Assembly (NCBI RefSeq): GCF_003315135.1
Contig: NZ_QNRK01000027.1
Coordinates: 32,923 to 96,922, forward strand
Direction: 5' to 3'
Source of the DNA: Roseiarcus fermentans
GTDB taxonomy: Bacteria; Pseudomonadota; Alphaproteobacteria; Rhizobiales; Beijerinckiaceae
DNA: 64,000 nt
Positions 25,560 to 32,994 of this stretch are shown piece after piece (the stretch's first letter is position 1; every line of letters starts with the position of its first letter). The position numbers were made by a program, and so were the translations under genes. The notes beneath the pieces were generated by a model. It was not told the origin of the DNA. It saw only the letters and a list, made by a program, of their open reading frames with translations, and did no database searches.

Positions 25560-27200
25560 ATGGAGACGCCTGTTCTCGATCAGCCGGCCGCCGCGCGAAG
25601 GGCGTGGCTCGGCGCCTTCGCGCACCCGGCCTTCGCGGTCGTCTGGCTCGCGAGCGCGATCGCCCTCGTCGGCATCTCGATGGTCGACACCGCGTCGGGG
25701 TGGCTGATGACCACCCTCGACCTCAATCCCGGCGACGTCTCGCTGGTCCACGCGGCGGCCACCCTGCCGATGTTCCTGTTCACTCTGCCCGCGGGCGCGC
25801 TCGCCGACATCGTCGACCCGAGGCGGCTGATCCTCGTGATCTCGTGCGGCGTCGTCGTGCTGGTGGCGGCGTTCGCGAGTCTGGTCTCGCTCGACCTCGC
25901 CGCTCCGCTGTCGCTGCTGTTGACGACGTTCCTGCTCAGCGCGGCGTGGTCGGTCAATTCGCCGGCCTGGCTCGCGATCCTGCCTTCGCTGGTGCCGAAG
26001 GCCGACCTCACCGGAGCGGTCGCGGCCAACGGCGTCGCCTACAATCTCAGCCGGACGATCGGCCCGACGCTCGGCGGGTTCGTCATCGTGCATTACGGCC
26101 TGTCGGCGCCGTACTGGATGTTCGCGGCGACCAATGTCGTCGTGGTCGCGGCGCTCATGTGGGAGCGCACGCCGCCGAAGGAGACCAAGACCCTGCCGGG
26201 GGAGCGCCTGACCGGAGCGGTGCGCACCGGACTCCGGCACGCGGCCAACAACCCCCTGTTCCGTGCGACGCTGGCGCGGACGCTCGCGGTCTATCCGTTC
26301 GCCGCCGCCTACTGGGGCTTGTTGCCGCTGATCGCGCGCGCCTCGGGCCAGGGCGCGCAGCATTACGGCCTGCTGCTCAGCGCGGTCAGCGCCGGCGCGC
26401 TCGCGAGCTCGTTCGCCCAGCGATCCGTCCGGCGGCGCGTCGATCTCGACTGGGCGGTCGCGCTCGGATCGATCGGCACGGCGATCGCGCTGGCGCTGTT
26501 CGGCGTGACCCGCTCGTTCGCCGTCCAGCTCGGCGCCGGCTTCTTCGGCGGCGCGGCCTGGGTGATGGTGCTGACGAGCCTCTACGTCTCGGCCCAGAAC
26601 GTGCTGCCGCAATGGGTGCGCGGCCGGGGCCTGGCGATCTTCCTCACCGTGATCTTCGGCTCGGTCGCCCTGTGCAGCGCGGCCTGGGGACAGGCGGCGG
26701 CCCGCATCGGCGTCGACAACGCGCTTCTCCTGGCCGCGATCGGCGCGCTCCTCGGCATCCCCGCGACCTGGGGCTGGAAGCTCCAGGGCTCCGAGGCGAT
26801 CGATCTCACGCCGTCCCTGCACTACCGGCTTCCGCAGGCGGCGGAGGAGATGTCCGACGACCGGGGCCCTATTCTGGTGAAGGTCGCCTACCGGATCGAC
26901 GCCAAGGACCGCGACCGCTTCCTGCGCTCGATCGACGACCTCGGCGAGCAGCGCCGCCGCGACGGCGCGTTCGCCTGGGGCGTGTTCGAGGACATGGCGG
27001 AAATCGGCCGCTTCGAGGAAGCCTACTTGATCGAATCGTGGCTCGAGCTCATGCATTTCCGCGAGCGGATCACCAACGAGGACCGCGCGGTCGAGGACGA
27101 AATCCGGGACATGCTGACGCAACCGCCGCAGATCGAATTCCTCGTCGCCGCCGAGCCGGGGCGGCGCCGTCCCGCTCCCGACGCGCCGACCGGAGCGTGA
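25560..27200 (+). CDS. MFS exporter with C-terminal ABM-like domain (paralogue of 20228-21892)
   Basis: This 546-residue transporter of the MFS_3/EntS-like class has 12 hydrophobic segments (WLASAIALVGISMVDTASGWLMTTL, LFTLPAGALADIVDPRRL, and so on). The soluble C-terminal domain (about 430-535, GPILVKVAYRIDAKDRDRFLRSIDDLGEQRRRDGAFAWGVFED) is the same ABM-like fold seen in its paralogue about 4 kb away. The two share order, length and many motifs. Four bases separate it from the quinone reductase gene, so exporter and reductase probably form an operon. A role in exporting or detoxifying a redox-active compound is an inference. Confidence 0.9.
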   Translation: METPVLDQPAAARRAWLGAFAHPAFAVVWLASAIALVGISMVDTASGWLMTTLDLNPGDVSLVHAAATLPMFLFTLPAGALADIVDPRRLILVISCGVVVLVAAFASLVSLDLAAPLSLLLTTFLLSAAWSVNSPAWLAILPSLVPKADLTGAVAANGVAYNLSRTIGPTLGGFVIVHYGLSAPYWMFAATNVVVVAALMWERTPPKETKTLPGERLTGAVRTGLRHAANNPLFRATLARTLAVYPFAAAYWGLLPLIARASGQGAQHYGLLLSAVSAGALASSFAQRSVRRRVDLDWAVALGSIGTAIALALFGVTRSFAVQLGAGFFGGAAWVMVLTSLYVSAQNVLPQWVRGRGLAIFLTVIFGSVALCSAAWGQAAARIGVDNALLLAAIGALLGIPATWGWKLQGSEAIDLTPSLHYRLPQAAEEMSDDRGPILVKVAYRIDAKDRDRFLRSIDDLGEQRRRDGAFAWGVFEDMAEIGRFEEAYLIESWLELMHFRERITNEDRAVEDEIRDMLTQPPQIEFLVAAEPGRRRPAPDAPTGA

Positions 27201-27204
27201 CGGC

Positions 27205-27789
27205 TTGCGCGTTCTCGTCGTCCACGCCCACCCGCTCGCGACCAGCTTCCTCTCCGCGGTCCACGTCCGACTCGTCGCGGCGCTGCGAGCCGGCGGGCAC
27301 GCGGTCGACGACCTCGACCTCTATGCCGAGCGCTTCGATCCCGTCCTGTCGCCCGAGCAGATGCGGGTCTACGTCGACACCGAGAAGAACACGCGCGAGG
27401 TCGAGCCCTATGTCGCGCGGCTGCGCGCCGCCGAGGCGCTGGTTCTGGTGTTTCCGGTGTGGTTCGACGGCCTGCCGGCGATCCTGCAGGGGTACTTCCA
27501 GAGGGTGTTCCTGCCGGGGGTGGCGACCGTGATCGACGAGCGCGGCCTGTTTCATCGCAATCTCCAGAACCTGAAGCGACTGGCGGCCGTATGCGCCTAT
27601 GGGGAAAGCCGAACCGACGTGGCGCAAAAACTCGACCCGCCGCGCCGCTTCGTGCGCGACAACATCGGCGTCCTGATCGATCCCGACGGTCGGTTCGACT
27701 ATCATCCGCTCTACAACATGAACTTCTCCGCCCCGGCGCGGCGGCAGGCCTTTATGCGCTCGGTGGAGCGGGCGTTTTCGGCCTGGTGA
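27205..27789 (+). CDS. NAD(P)H dehydrogenase (quinone), flavodoxin-2 family
   Basis: This 194-residue flavin-dependent reductase starts at TTG (27205), four bases after the exporter stop and just behind CGGAG. The opening VLVVHAHPLATSF is the FMN/FAD phosphate loop of the KefF/NQO family. VLVFPVWFDGLPAILQGYFQRVFLPG and CAYGESRTDV are further flavodoxin-2 motifs. It should transfer two electrons from NAD(P)H to a quinone-like acceptor in the cytoplasm. The last 38 bases overlap, on the opposite strand, the end of the secreted-protein gene at 27752-28372. Confidence 0.9.
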   Translation: MRVLVVHAHPLATSFLSAVHVRLVAALRAGGHAVDDLDLYAERFDPVLSPEQMRVYVDTEKNTREVEPYVARLRAAEALVLVFPVWFDGLPAILQGYFQRVFLPGVATVIDERGLFHRNLQNLKRLAAVCAYGESRTDVAQKLDPPRRFVRDNIGVLIDPDGRFDYHPLYNMNFSAPARRQAFMRSVERAFSAW

Positions 27790-28372
27790 GGCGCGCCGCT
27801 CCTGCAGCGGCCTGTGGCCCCTCCTTGATGAGACGCAGCATCGTCTCGGCGTCGACGGGATCAGGACCCGAGTAGCGTGCGCACAGGACCTTCTTGGTCT
27901 CGTCCGTCGCGCTCGGAAGCGTGACCTCTCCGACCACGGACACTTTCGCGGAGGGCGGCATGTCGGCGATCGCGGAAACGGCTCCCATCGTCTCAACAGC
28001 TCGTATGATTTTTCTCTGCTCACGAGACACATCGAGATCCGTCAAGAGCGTTGACATCGGTTTCGTCTTCACGCCCTCGACGCAGTAGGCGCCTCTTTTT
28101 GTTCTCTTGTATTCATGAATGCACAGGTTGGCGAAGGCGCAATTTTGCCGGGACGGGCTTTTCAGACACCTTTCCGACATGCACAAGGGAACTCTTTTCG
28201 TGCTGTCTTCGGCAATCAACTTATTTTGATCGATAAAAATCGACGGCGCCACCTCATAGATCGACTGAACGAACTTATGGATCGATCGAGAGGAGACATC
28301 AGGCATCGGCAAGAAAGCGATGGCGAGCAACACTCCGAGCATCATCAGCGAAACGAAGCGCCGCGGTCGCAC
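27752..28372 (-). CDS. Secreted or membrane-anchored protein of unknown function, low-GC
   Basis: The 206-residue protein has an N-terminal hydrophobic segment (RRFVSLMMLGVLLAIAFLPMPDVSS). Five to six cysteines are spread through VPLCMSERCLKSPSRQNCAFANLCIHEYKRTKRGAYCVEG, so disulfides in the periplasm are likely. I recognise no family. Its second half (about 100-180) lies in more ordinary composition, but 27900-28400 is clearly AT-richer than the rest of the window. It converges on and overlaps the quinone reductase by 38 bases. The low GC and position beside a repeat cassette suggest transfer. Confidence 0.6.
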   Translation of the reverse strand: MRPRRFVSLMMLGVLLAIAFLPMPDVSSRSIHKFVQSIYEVAPSIFIDQNKLIAEDSTKRVPLCMSERCLKSPSRQNCAFANLCIHEYKRTKRGAYCVEGVKTKPMSTLLTDLDVSREQRKIIRAVETMGAVSAIADMPPSAKVSVVGEVTLPSATDETKKVLCARYSGPDPVDAETMLRLIKEGPQAAAGAARLTRPKTPAPPSA

Positions 28373-28507
28373 GGGATCTTTCTCTTTCGAAGTCGAGGTC
28401 TAACGTTGTAAACTTGTAACATACGGCGAGCCTGACGTCGAATCCAAAATGGAAAATGAGGTCTCATGGCGGCAGGCAGGCCGACGTGACGGCGATCTCG
28501 CTGCCAG

Positions 28508-28580
28508 GATCGAGGGCAGCGGGCCCCCTCCACCGCGCTGACGCGCGGGCCCCCTCCCCCGCTTCGCAGGGGAGGAAATC
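28508..28580 (+). repeat. 73-bp repeat unit, family B (direct)
   Basis: It matches 29115-29187 at 70 of 73 positions, including ten bases (GATCGAGGGC) that in the second copy belong to the 3' end of the DUF559 coding sequence. It therefore looks like a leftover of another cassette end. Confidence 0.8.
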
Positions 28581-28701
28581 GCCGTTGTACGATCCGGTTA
28601 GATCGCTGACGGATTGGACCGGATGTATCGCTGACAGGTCTATTGGACGGCAAGGAGGGCCTTGCCGCTCGCCGGGTTCATGCTACGATTGCGGCGCGGA
28701 C

Positions 28702-29187
28702 TTTCCTCCCCTGCGAAGCGGGGGAGGGGGACCACGCGAAGCGTGGTGGAGGGGGCAAGCGGCGATGAGAGCGCCTTCGAGCACCGTCGCAGCGGCAAAG
28801 ACGCTTCGGCGAAACCTGTCTGTTCCGGAGGCGATGCTTTGGAGCCGTGTCCGGACGAGATCGCCCGAATTCCCTGCATTTCGACGACAGCACCCCGTTG
28901 GGCTTTACGTTCTGGACTTCTACTGCGCCAAGGCGAAGCTCGCCATCGAGATCGATGGCCGCGCGCACGAAGCGCAAGATCGCCCCGAGCGCGACGCACG
29001 CCGAGACGCATGGCTGCGAGCGGTGGGAATCGAGGTGCTGCGCATCCCCGCTCGCGACGTCCTGACCAATCCCGACAAAGCTGCGGACGGACTCTTCCGG
29101 CTGGCCTTGTCGATGATCGAGGGCGGCAGGCCCCCTCCACCGCGCTGACGCGCGGTCCCCCTCCCCCGCTTCGCAGGGGAGGAAATC
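28702..29187 (+). mobile_element. DUF559 gene bounded by long inverted repeats (cassette-like unit)
   Basis: The left end (28702-28756) and the right end (about 29129-29187) are near-perfect inverted copies about 55 bases long. Both carry the GGGGGAGGGGGACC and GTGGAGGGGGC blocks. The DUF559 start codon is 8 bases inside the left end, and its stop codon lies within the right end. Almost nothing else is in the unit. No transposase is present, so any movement would need outside help. Confidence 0.5.
28765..29148 (+). CDS. DUF559 (endonuclease-like) protein
   Basis: The 127-residue protein begins MRAPSSTVAAAKTLRRNLSVPEAMLWSRVR and contains FRRQHPVGLYVLDFYCAKAKLAIEIDGRAHEAQ, then ERDARRDAWLRAVGIEVLRIPARDVL. 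This is the DUF559 pattern, a relative of the Vsr/PD-(D/E)xK-type nucleases. Candidate metal ligands are the Asp of LDFYC and the Glu/Asp of IEIDG. The last residues (GGRPPPPR) are encoded by the flanking repeat, so the C-terminus is repeat-derived. It is co-oriented with nothing around it. The reaction is unproven; nuclease activity is inferred from the fold. Confidence 0.88.
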   Translation: MRAPSSTVAAAKTLRRNLSVPEAMLWSRVRTRSPEFPAFRRQHPVGLYVLDFYCAKAKLAIEIDGRAHEAQDRPERDARRDAWLRAVGIEVLRIPARDVLTNPDKAADGLFRLALSMIEGGRPPPPR

Positions 29188-29214
29188 CCCCCGCCCGGCC
29201 GATGACGAACGTCG

Positions 29215-31431
29215 TCACGGCGGCGCGTCGGCCGCCTCGACCGCGACGTCGGCCGTCGCGTCCCGCGCCGCTGCATCGAAGCCCGCGCTGACCGTGTAGA
29301 CGCCGCCGGCGATCCGCCAGCGCCGCGCGCCCTCGTCGAAGGTCGCGATCAGCCGTGGATCGACGGCGATCGTCGCGCGCTTCGTCTCGCCGGGCGCGAG
29401 GTCGAGCCGGGCCCAGCCCGCGAGCCTCAGTCCGACGCCGCTGTCCTCCGGGCCGGCGACATAGAGCTGCGCAACCGCGGCCCCCGCCCTGGCCCCGGCG
29501 TTGGTCACCGCGAGCTCCGCAGTGACGCTCGATCCGTCGGCGTGGGCCGCGAGCGCGCCGAGGCGGAAGGTGGTGTACGACAATCCGAAGCCGAACGGAA
29601 ACAGCGGGCGCTCGCCGCGGCGCGCGAAGCTCCGGTATCCGGTCGAGGCGCCTTCGTCGTAGCGGGCGACGATCGGGGCGCCGTCGGGGACCCGGCCTTC
29701 CGGCGGGACGAGCTCGATTTTCCGACGCGGCAATTGCGCCTCGCTCGCCGGAAACGTCACCGGCAGGCGGCCCGACGGATCGATCGCGCCGGTCAGGATG
29801 TCGGCGATCGCCTCGCCGCCGGCCTGGCCGGGATACCAGGCCTCGAGCACGGCCGCCGTCCGGTCGAGCCAGGGCATGAGCACGGGGCCGCCGGTCTCCA
29901 GCACCACGACGGTCTTCGGATTGGCCTCGGCGATCCGCCCGATCAGGCGGTCCTGTCGGGACGGCAGCGCGAGATCGGCGACATCCGCGCCTTCGGTCAT
30001 GTACTGGTCCGCGAACACGACGACGGCGTCGGCGCGGGCGGCCTTGCGCGCGGCGCGGTCGGCGTCGAGGCCGTCGTCGAAGTCGACCGCGGCCGACGGC
30101 AAGCGACGGCGCAGCGCCGCGAGCGGCGAGGACGGCATGAACACCATTGCGCGATTCGTCCCCTCGGGCTGTTTCAGCGCGATCCCCCCGGAGGGGACGA
30201 CCTGCGAGGAGCCGCCGCCCGACGGCACGCCCCGGTCGGCGTGCGCCCCGACCACGAGCACGCGGCGCAGGGTCGGCGCGAGCGGCAGCAGGCCGTCGTT
30301 GCGCAGCAGGACCGCGCCCTCGTCGGCGATCCTGCGCGCCGTCGTGGCTGCGACCCCCGACGCGAGCGGAGCGGCGAGATTCGCATCCGCGAGCCCGCAG
30401 GCGAACATGGTCGTCAGGATGCGCCGCGCCATGTCGTCGAGACGGGACTGCGGCACCCGCCCTTCCGCGACGGCGTCGCCGAGGACGGCGTAGAACGGCC
30501 GAGTGTCGGCCTGCTCGGCCGATTCCTGATCGAGCCCGGCGATCGCCGGGCGTTCGGTCGAATGGACGGCGCCCCAGTCGGACAGGACGAAGCCGCGGTA
30601 GCCCCAGTCGCCTTTGAGCACCTCGCCGAGCAGCCACGGATTTTCGCACGCGTGCGCGCCCTCGACGCGGTTGTAGGCGCACATGACCGCGCCGGGACGG
30701 CCGCGCTCGATCGCGATCTCGAACGCCAGCAGATCCGATTCCCGCGCCGCGGCCTTGTCGATCCGCACGTCGAGGCGGCCCCGGTCGGTCTCCTGGTCGT
30801 TGAGGGCGAAATGCTTCGTGGTCGAGACGACGCCGCGGCTCTGGACGCCGGCGATCACCGCGCCGGCCATGAGCCCGGTGAGCCACGGGTCCTCGGAAAA
30901 ATACTCGAAAGTGCGCCCGCCGCGCGGGTCGCGAATCAGGTTGGCCGCGCCGCCGAGCAGGACGTTGAAGCCTCTCGCCCGCGCCTCGGCGCCGACCGCC
31001 TCGCCCTGCCCGCGCGCCAGCGCCAGATCCCACGTCGCCGCCAGCGCGACGTTCGAGGGCATCGCGGTCGCCGTGTCGCCGCGCCGGACATTTCCGGGAT
31101 TGGCGACGCCGAGCGGGCCGTCGGTCTCCTGCAACGGGGGAATCCCGAGACGCGGGACGCCGGGAACGTAGCCCGCCGACCCGATCGCGCCTTCGGGCTT
31201 TTGCCCGCCGCTCCACGGCGCCCCGAGCACGCCATGGACCAGCGACAGCTTTTCGCCCTGCGTCAACATGGCGAGCGTCGACCCGGCCCGCGCATCCGCC
31301 GTCCCCGACGGGTCGCCGCACGGCGGCCCGACGGGCGCGGCCGCCGCGTGCAGCGCGGCGAGCGCGCCGACGAGGCCCGCAACGCCCAGGCGCAGCGCCC
31401 GCGCCGCGCGAAGGAAGACAGCGCCGGTCAT
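29215..31431 (-). CDS. Glycoside hydrolase family 3 beta-glucosidase-like enzyme, exported
   Basis: This 738-residue enzyme has a signal peptide (MTGAVFLRAARALRLGVAGLVGALAALHAAAA). The GH3 N-terminal barrel contains LTQGEKLSLVHG, TTKHFALNDQETDR and GYRGFVLSDWGAVHST; the Asp of SDWGA is the expected nucleophile. The GH3 C-terminal domain (AVVFADQYMTEGADVADLALPSRQDRLI) precedes a fibronectin-III-like end (AELAVTNAGARAGAAVAQLYVAG). It should release glucose or a similar sugar from beta-glucosides outside the cytoplasm. The start at 31431 was picked for the signal peptide; the frame opens at 31653. It is reverse-oriented, next to the DUF559 cassette. Confidence 0.93.
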   Translation of the reverse strand: MTGAVFLRAARALRLGVAGLVGALAALHAAAAPVGPPCGDPSGTADARAGSTLAMLTQGEKLSLVHGVLGAPWSGGQKPEGAIGSAGYVPGVPRLGIPPLQETDGPLGVANPGNVRRGDTATAMPSNVALAATWDLALARGQGEAVGAEARARGFNVLLGGAANLIRDPRGGRTFEYFSEDPWLTGLMAGAVIAGVQSRGVVSTTKHFALNDQETDRGRLDVRIDKAAARESDLLAFEIAIERGRPGAVMCAYNRVEGAHACENPWLLGEVLKGDWGYRGFVLSDWGAVHSTERPAIAGLDQESAEQADTRPFYAVLGDAVAEGRVPQSRLDDMARRILTTMFACGLADANLAAPLASGVAATTARRIADEGAVLLRNDGLLPLAPTLRRVLVVGAHADRGVPSGGGSSQVVPSGGIALKQPEGTNRAMVFMPSSPLAALRRRLPSAAVDFDDGLDADRAARKAARADAVVVFADQYMTEGADVADLALPSRQDRLIGRIAEANPKTVVVLETGGPVLMPWLDRTAAVLEAWYPGQAGGEAIADILTGAIDPSGRLPVTFPASEAQLPRRKIELVPPEGRVPDGAPIVARYDEGASTGYRSFARRGERPLFPFGFGLSYTTFRLGALAAHADGSSVTAELAVTNAGARAGAAVAQLYVAGPEDSGVGLRLAGWARLDLAPGETKRATIAVDPRLIATFDEGARRWRIAGGVYTVSAGFDAAARDATADVAVEAADAPP

Positions 31432-31558
31432 GACAGCCCTCGAAACGCTCGGGACGCGCGACAACACCCGAACGCCTCGGCGCCCGGAAGCGCTCCCGCA
31501 TAGTGGCCGATGGTTCGAGCAATTCCAAGGCGCCGGTCTGGACATCCCGGCCCCTGGT

Positions 31559-31607
31559 CGCTCCCTAACCCGTCGAAGTCGGTGTCGAAACGACGCCTTA
31601 GGGAGCG
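31559..31607. repeat. Symmetrical interrupted hairpin upstream of the GH3 gene
   Basis: CGCTCCCTAA (31559-31568) and TTAGGGAGCG (31598-31607) pair perfectly. A CC/CC internal loop is followed by a second helix, CGTCG with CGACG, around a 15-base loop. It lies between the end of the PRC-barrel gene and the start of the GH3 gene, both on the reverse strand, so it may be a terminator or an operator. Confidence 0.5.
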
Positions 31608-31676
31608 CGGGAACGGGACGACGACCGCGTCGACAGTTAAGGAACGTGACCAACGACCGCGTCTAACACCCTGGAC

Positions 31677-32282
31677 TCACTGGTAGGGTGCGGCGCTCGC
31701 GGCGTCTCCCGGCGCGGCGGCGACGGCGGGCCCTGCCGCGCGCGCGTAGGCGAACGACGGCGCCGACCGCAGTTGCGCCGCCGTCGCCGGCAGCGCGACC
31801 CGGTCGGGGCGGCCGCGCACCGCCTCGGCGGTCGCGGCGCACGACGGCTTGCCGTCCGCGGGCGCCGCGCCCCCGCCGAGCGGTTCATCGATCAGCGTCG
31901 CCGGCCGCGCGTCCATCCGAAAGGCCAGCGCCGCGAAGGGAACCGCGACCGGCTTCGTCCCGAATCCGAGGAATCCGCCGACGCCGATCACCACGGTCTC
32001 GATCACGCCGTCGTGGGTCATCAGGAGGTCCTCGACCCGGCCGACCGGCCGGCCGTCGAGTCCGTCGACCTCGACGCCGATCAGGCGCGGCGCGCGCCAC
32101 TCGGTCGCCCTCTGGCGCGCATGGAACGGCGGCGCCGGGTTCGCCGACACGGGCGCCGGCTCCGGCGCGCCGGCTGCCGCCCGTCCGAGCAGCCAGGCGA
32201 CGGCGAGCGCCGAGGCGAGGAGGGTCGAGACCGCCGCGATGCGGGGCTCGACCGGTGTCGTGGTAAGCCTGAAGGATGACAT
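31677..32282 (-). CDS. PRC-barrel domain protein, membrane-anchored
   Basis: The 201-residue protein has an N-terminal hydrophobic helix (about 18-40, IAAVSTLLASALAVAWLLGRAAAGA). A PRC-barrel follows (about 65-125, RAPRLIGVEVDGLDGRPVGRVEDLLMTHDGVIETVVIGVGGFLGFGTKPVAVPF), and then an Ala/Pro-rich tail. PRC-barrels bind RNA or quinones or act as scaffolds; exported versions with this pattern are common in Hyphomicrobiales and poorly understood. The ATG at 32282 follows AGGG; the frame opens at 32438. It is divergent from the MHS transporter gene. Confidence 0.85.
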   Translation of the reverse strand: MSSFRLTTTPVEPRIAAVSTLLASALAVAWLLGRAAAGAPEPAPVSANPAPPFHARQRATEWRAPRLIGVEVDGLDGRPVGRVEDLLMTHDGVIETVVIGVGGFLGFGTKPVAVPFAALAFRMDARPATLIDEPLGGGAAPADGKPSCAATAEAVRGRPDRVALPATAAQLRSAPSFAYARAAGPAVAAAPGDAASAAPYQ

Positions 32283-32994
32283 GGACGAACCCTGCGCCAG
32301 GCGGCGGCGGGAGCGTGCGTGCGCGTGCGCGCTCCCCTCACGACCGCGGCCGACGCTTGCGCGCAGGGTCGGGCGGCATTGCGGCCGGCAGACCCCCGTC
32401 CGATTCACATTGCGGTGAGCGGGCGGCGGACGGCGCAAATTCCCCCGCCTTCAGACGTCTTCACGAGGCGCGGCGGCCTTGTCGGCGCCGCTGTCGGCGG
32501 AGTGAGGGGGCGTTTCCCCCTCCCGCGCGGCGCCCGCTGTTCCGCGGGGCGGAGTCGCGCGGCGCCGCGCGCGCCTGAACTCGCGCATGGGCGGCGCGTT
32601 CCGCGTCGGTTTCCCCGCGACGGACGGAGACGTCCGGCTCACCGCACGCGAGCGCGCCCTCGACGAGATGGGCGGGCGAACTGCGTGTCGCCGCGGCCGC
32701 CGCCGGCGATCGGACCCGCGCGCCCACGCGCAAGACCGCCCCCCGACCTCGTCGAGCCCCCTCGGCCGGGCGTCCAGCGCAACGCATTTCCGCTGACAGT
32801 GTCAGCTCTGCTACGCTTTCCGGACCCCGAGGCCGGCGCCCGGCCGCAACGTGGGGCGCTCCGGACGACATCGCCGTCCCACTCGTCGTCGCATGGTCCC
32901 GAGGTCGTAGCCGCTGGGATCGCTCCCGTTCGCACGCGTCTCAACTCGCTCGCCGGACCATCTCTTACGAAGCGACACGAAGGAGGAGTCGACG
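32283..32994. other. 712-base divergent gap without a recognised gene
   Basis: Open frames here are long only because the DNA is very GC-rich; none shows a domain, signal peptide or ribosome-binding site. The right end supplies AAGGAGGAG before the transporter start at 32995. I see no repeat family and no convincing promoter. Confidence 0.5.

Noticed and set aside
28702..29187. Reading the DUF559 unit as a classical insertion sequence
   Set aside because: No transposase or target-site duplication could be seen; it is listed only as a cassette-like unit bounded by inverted repeats.
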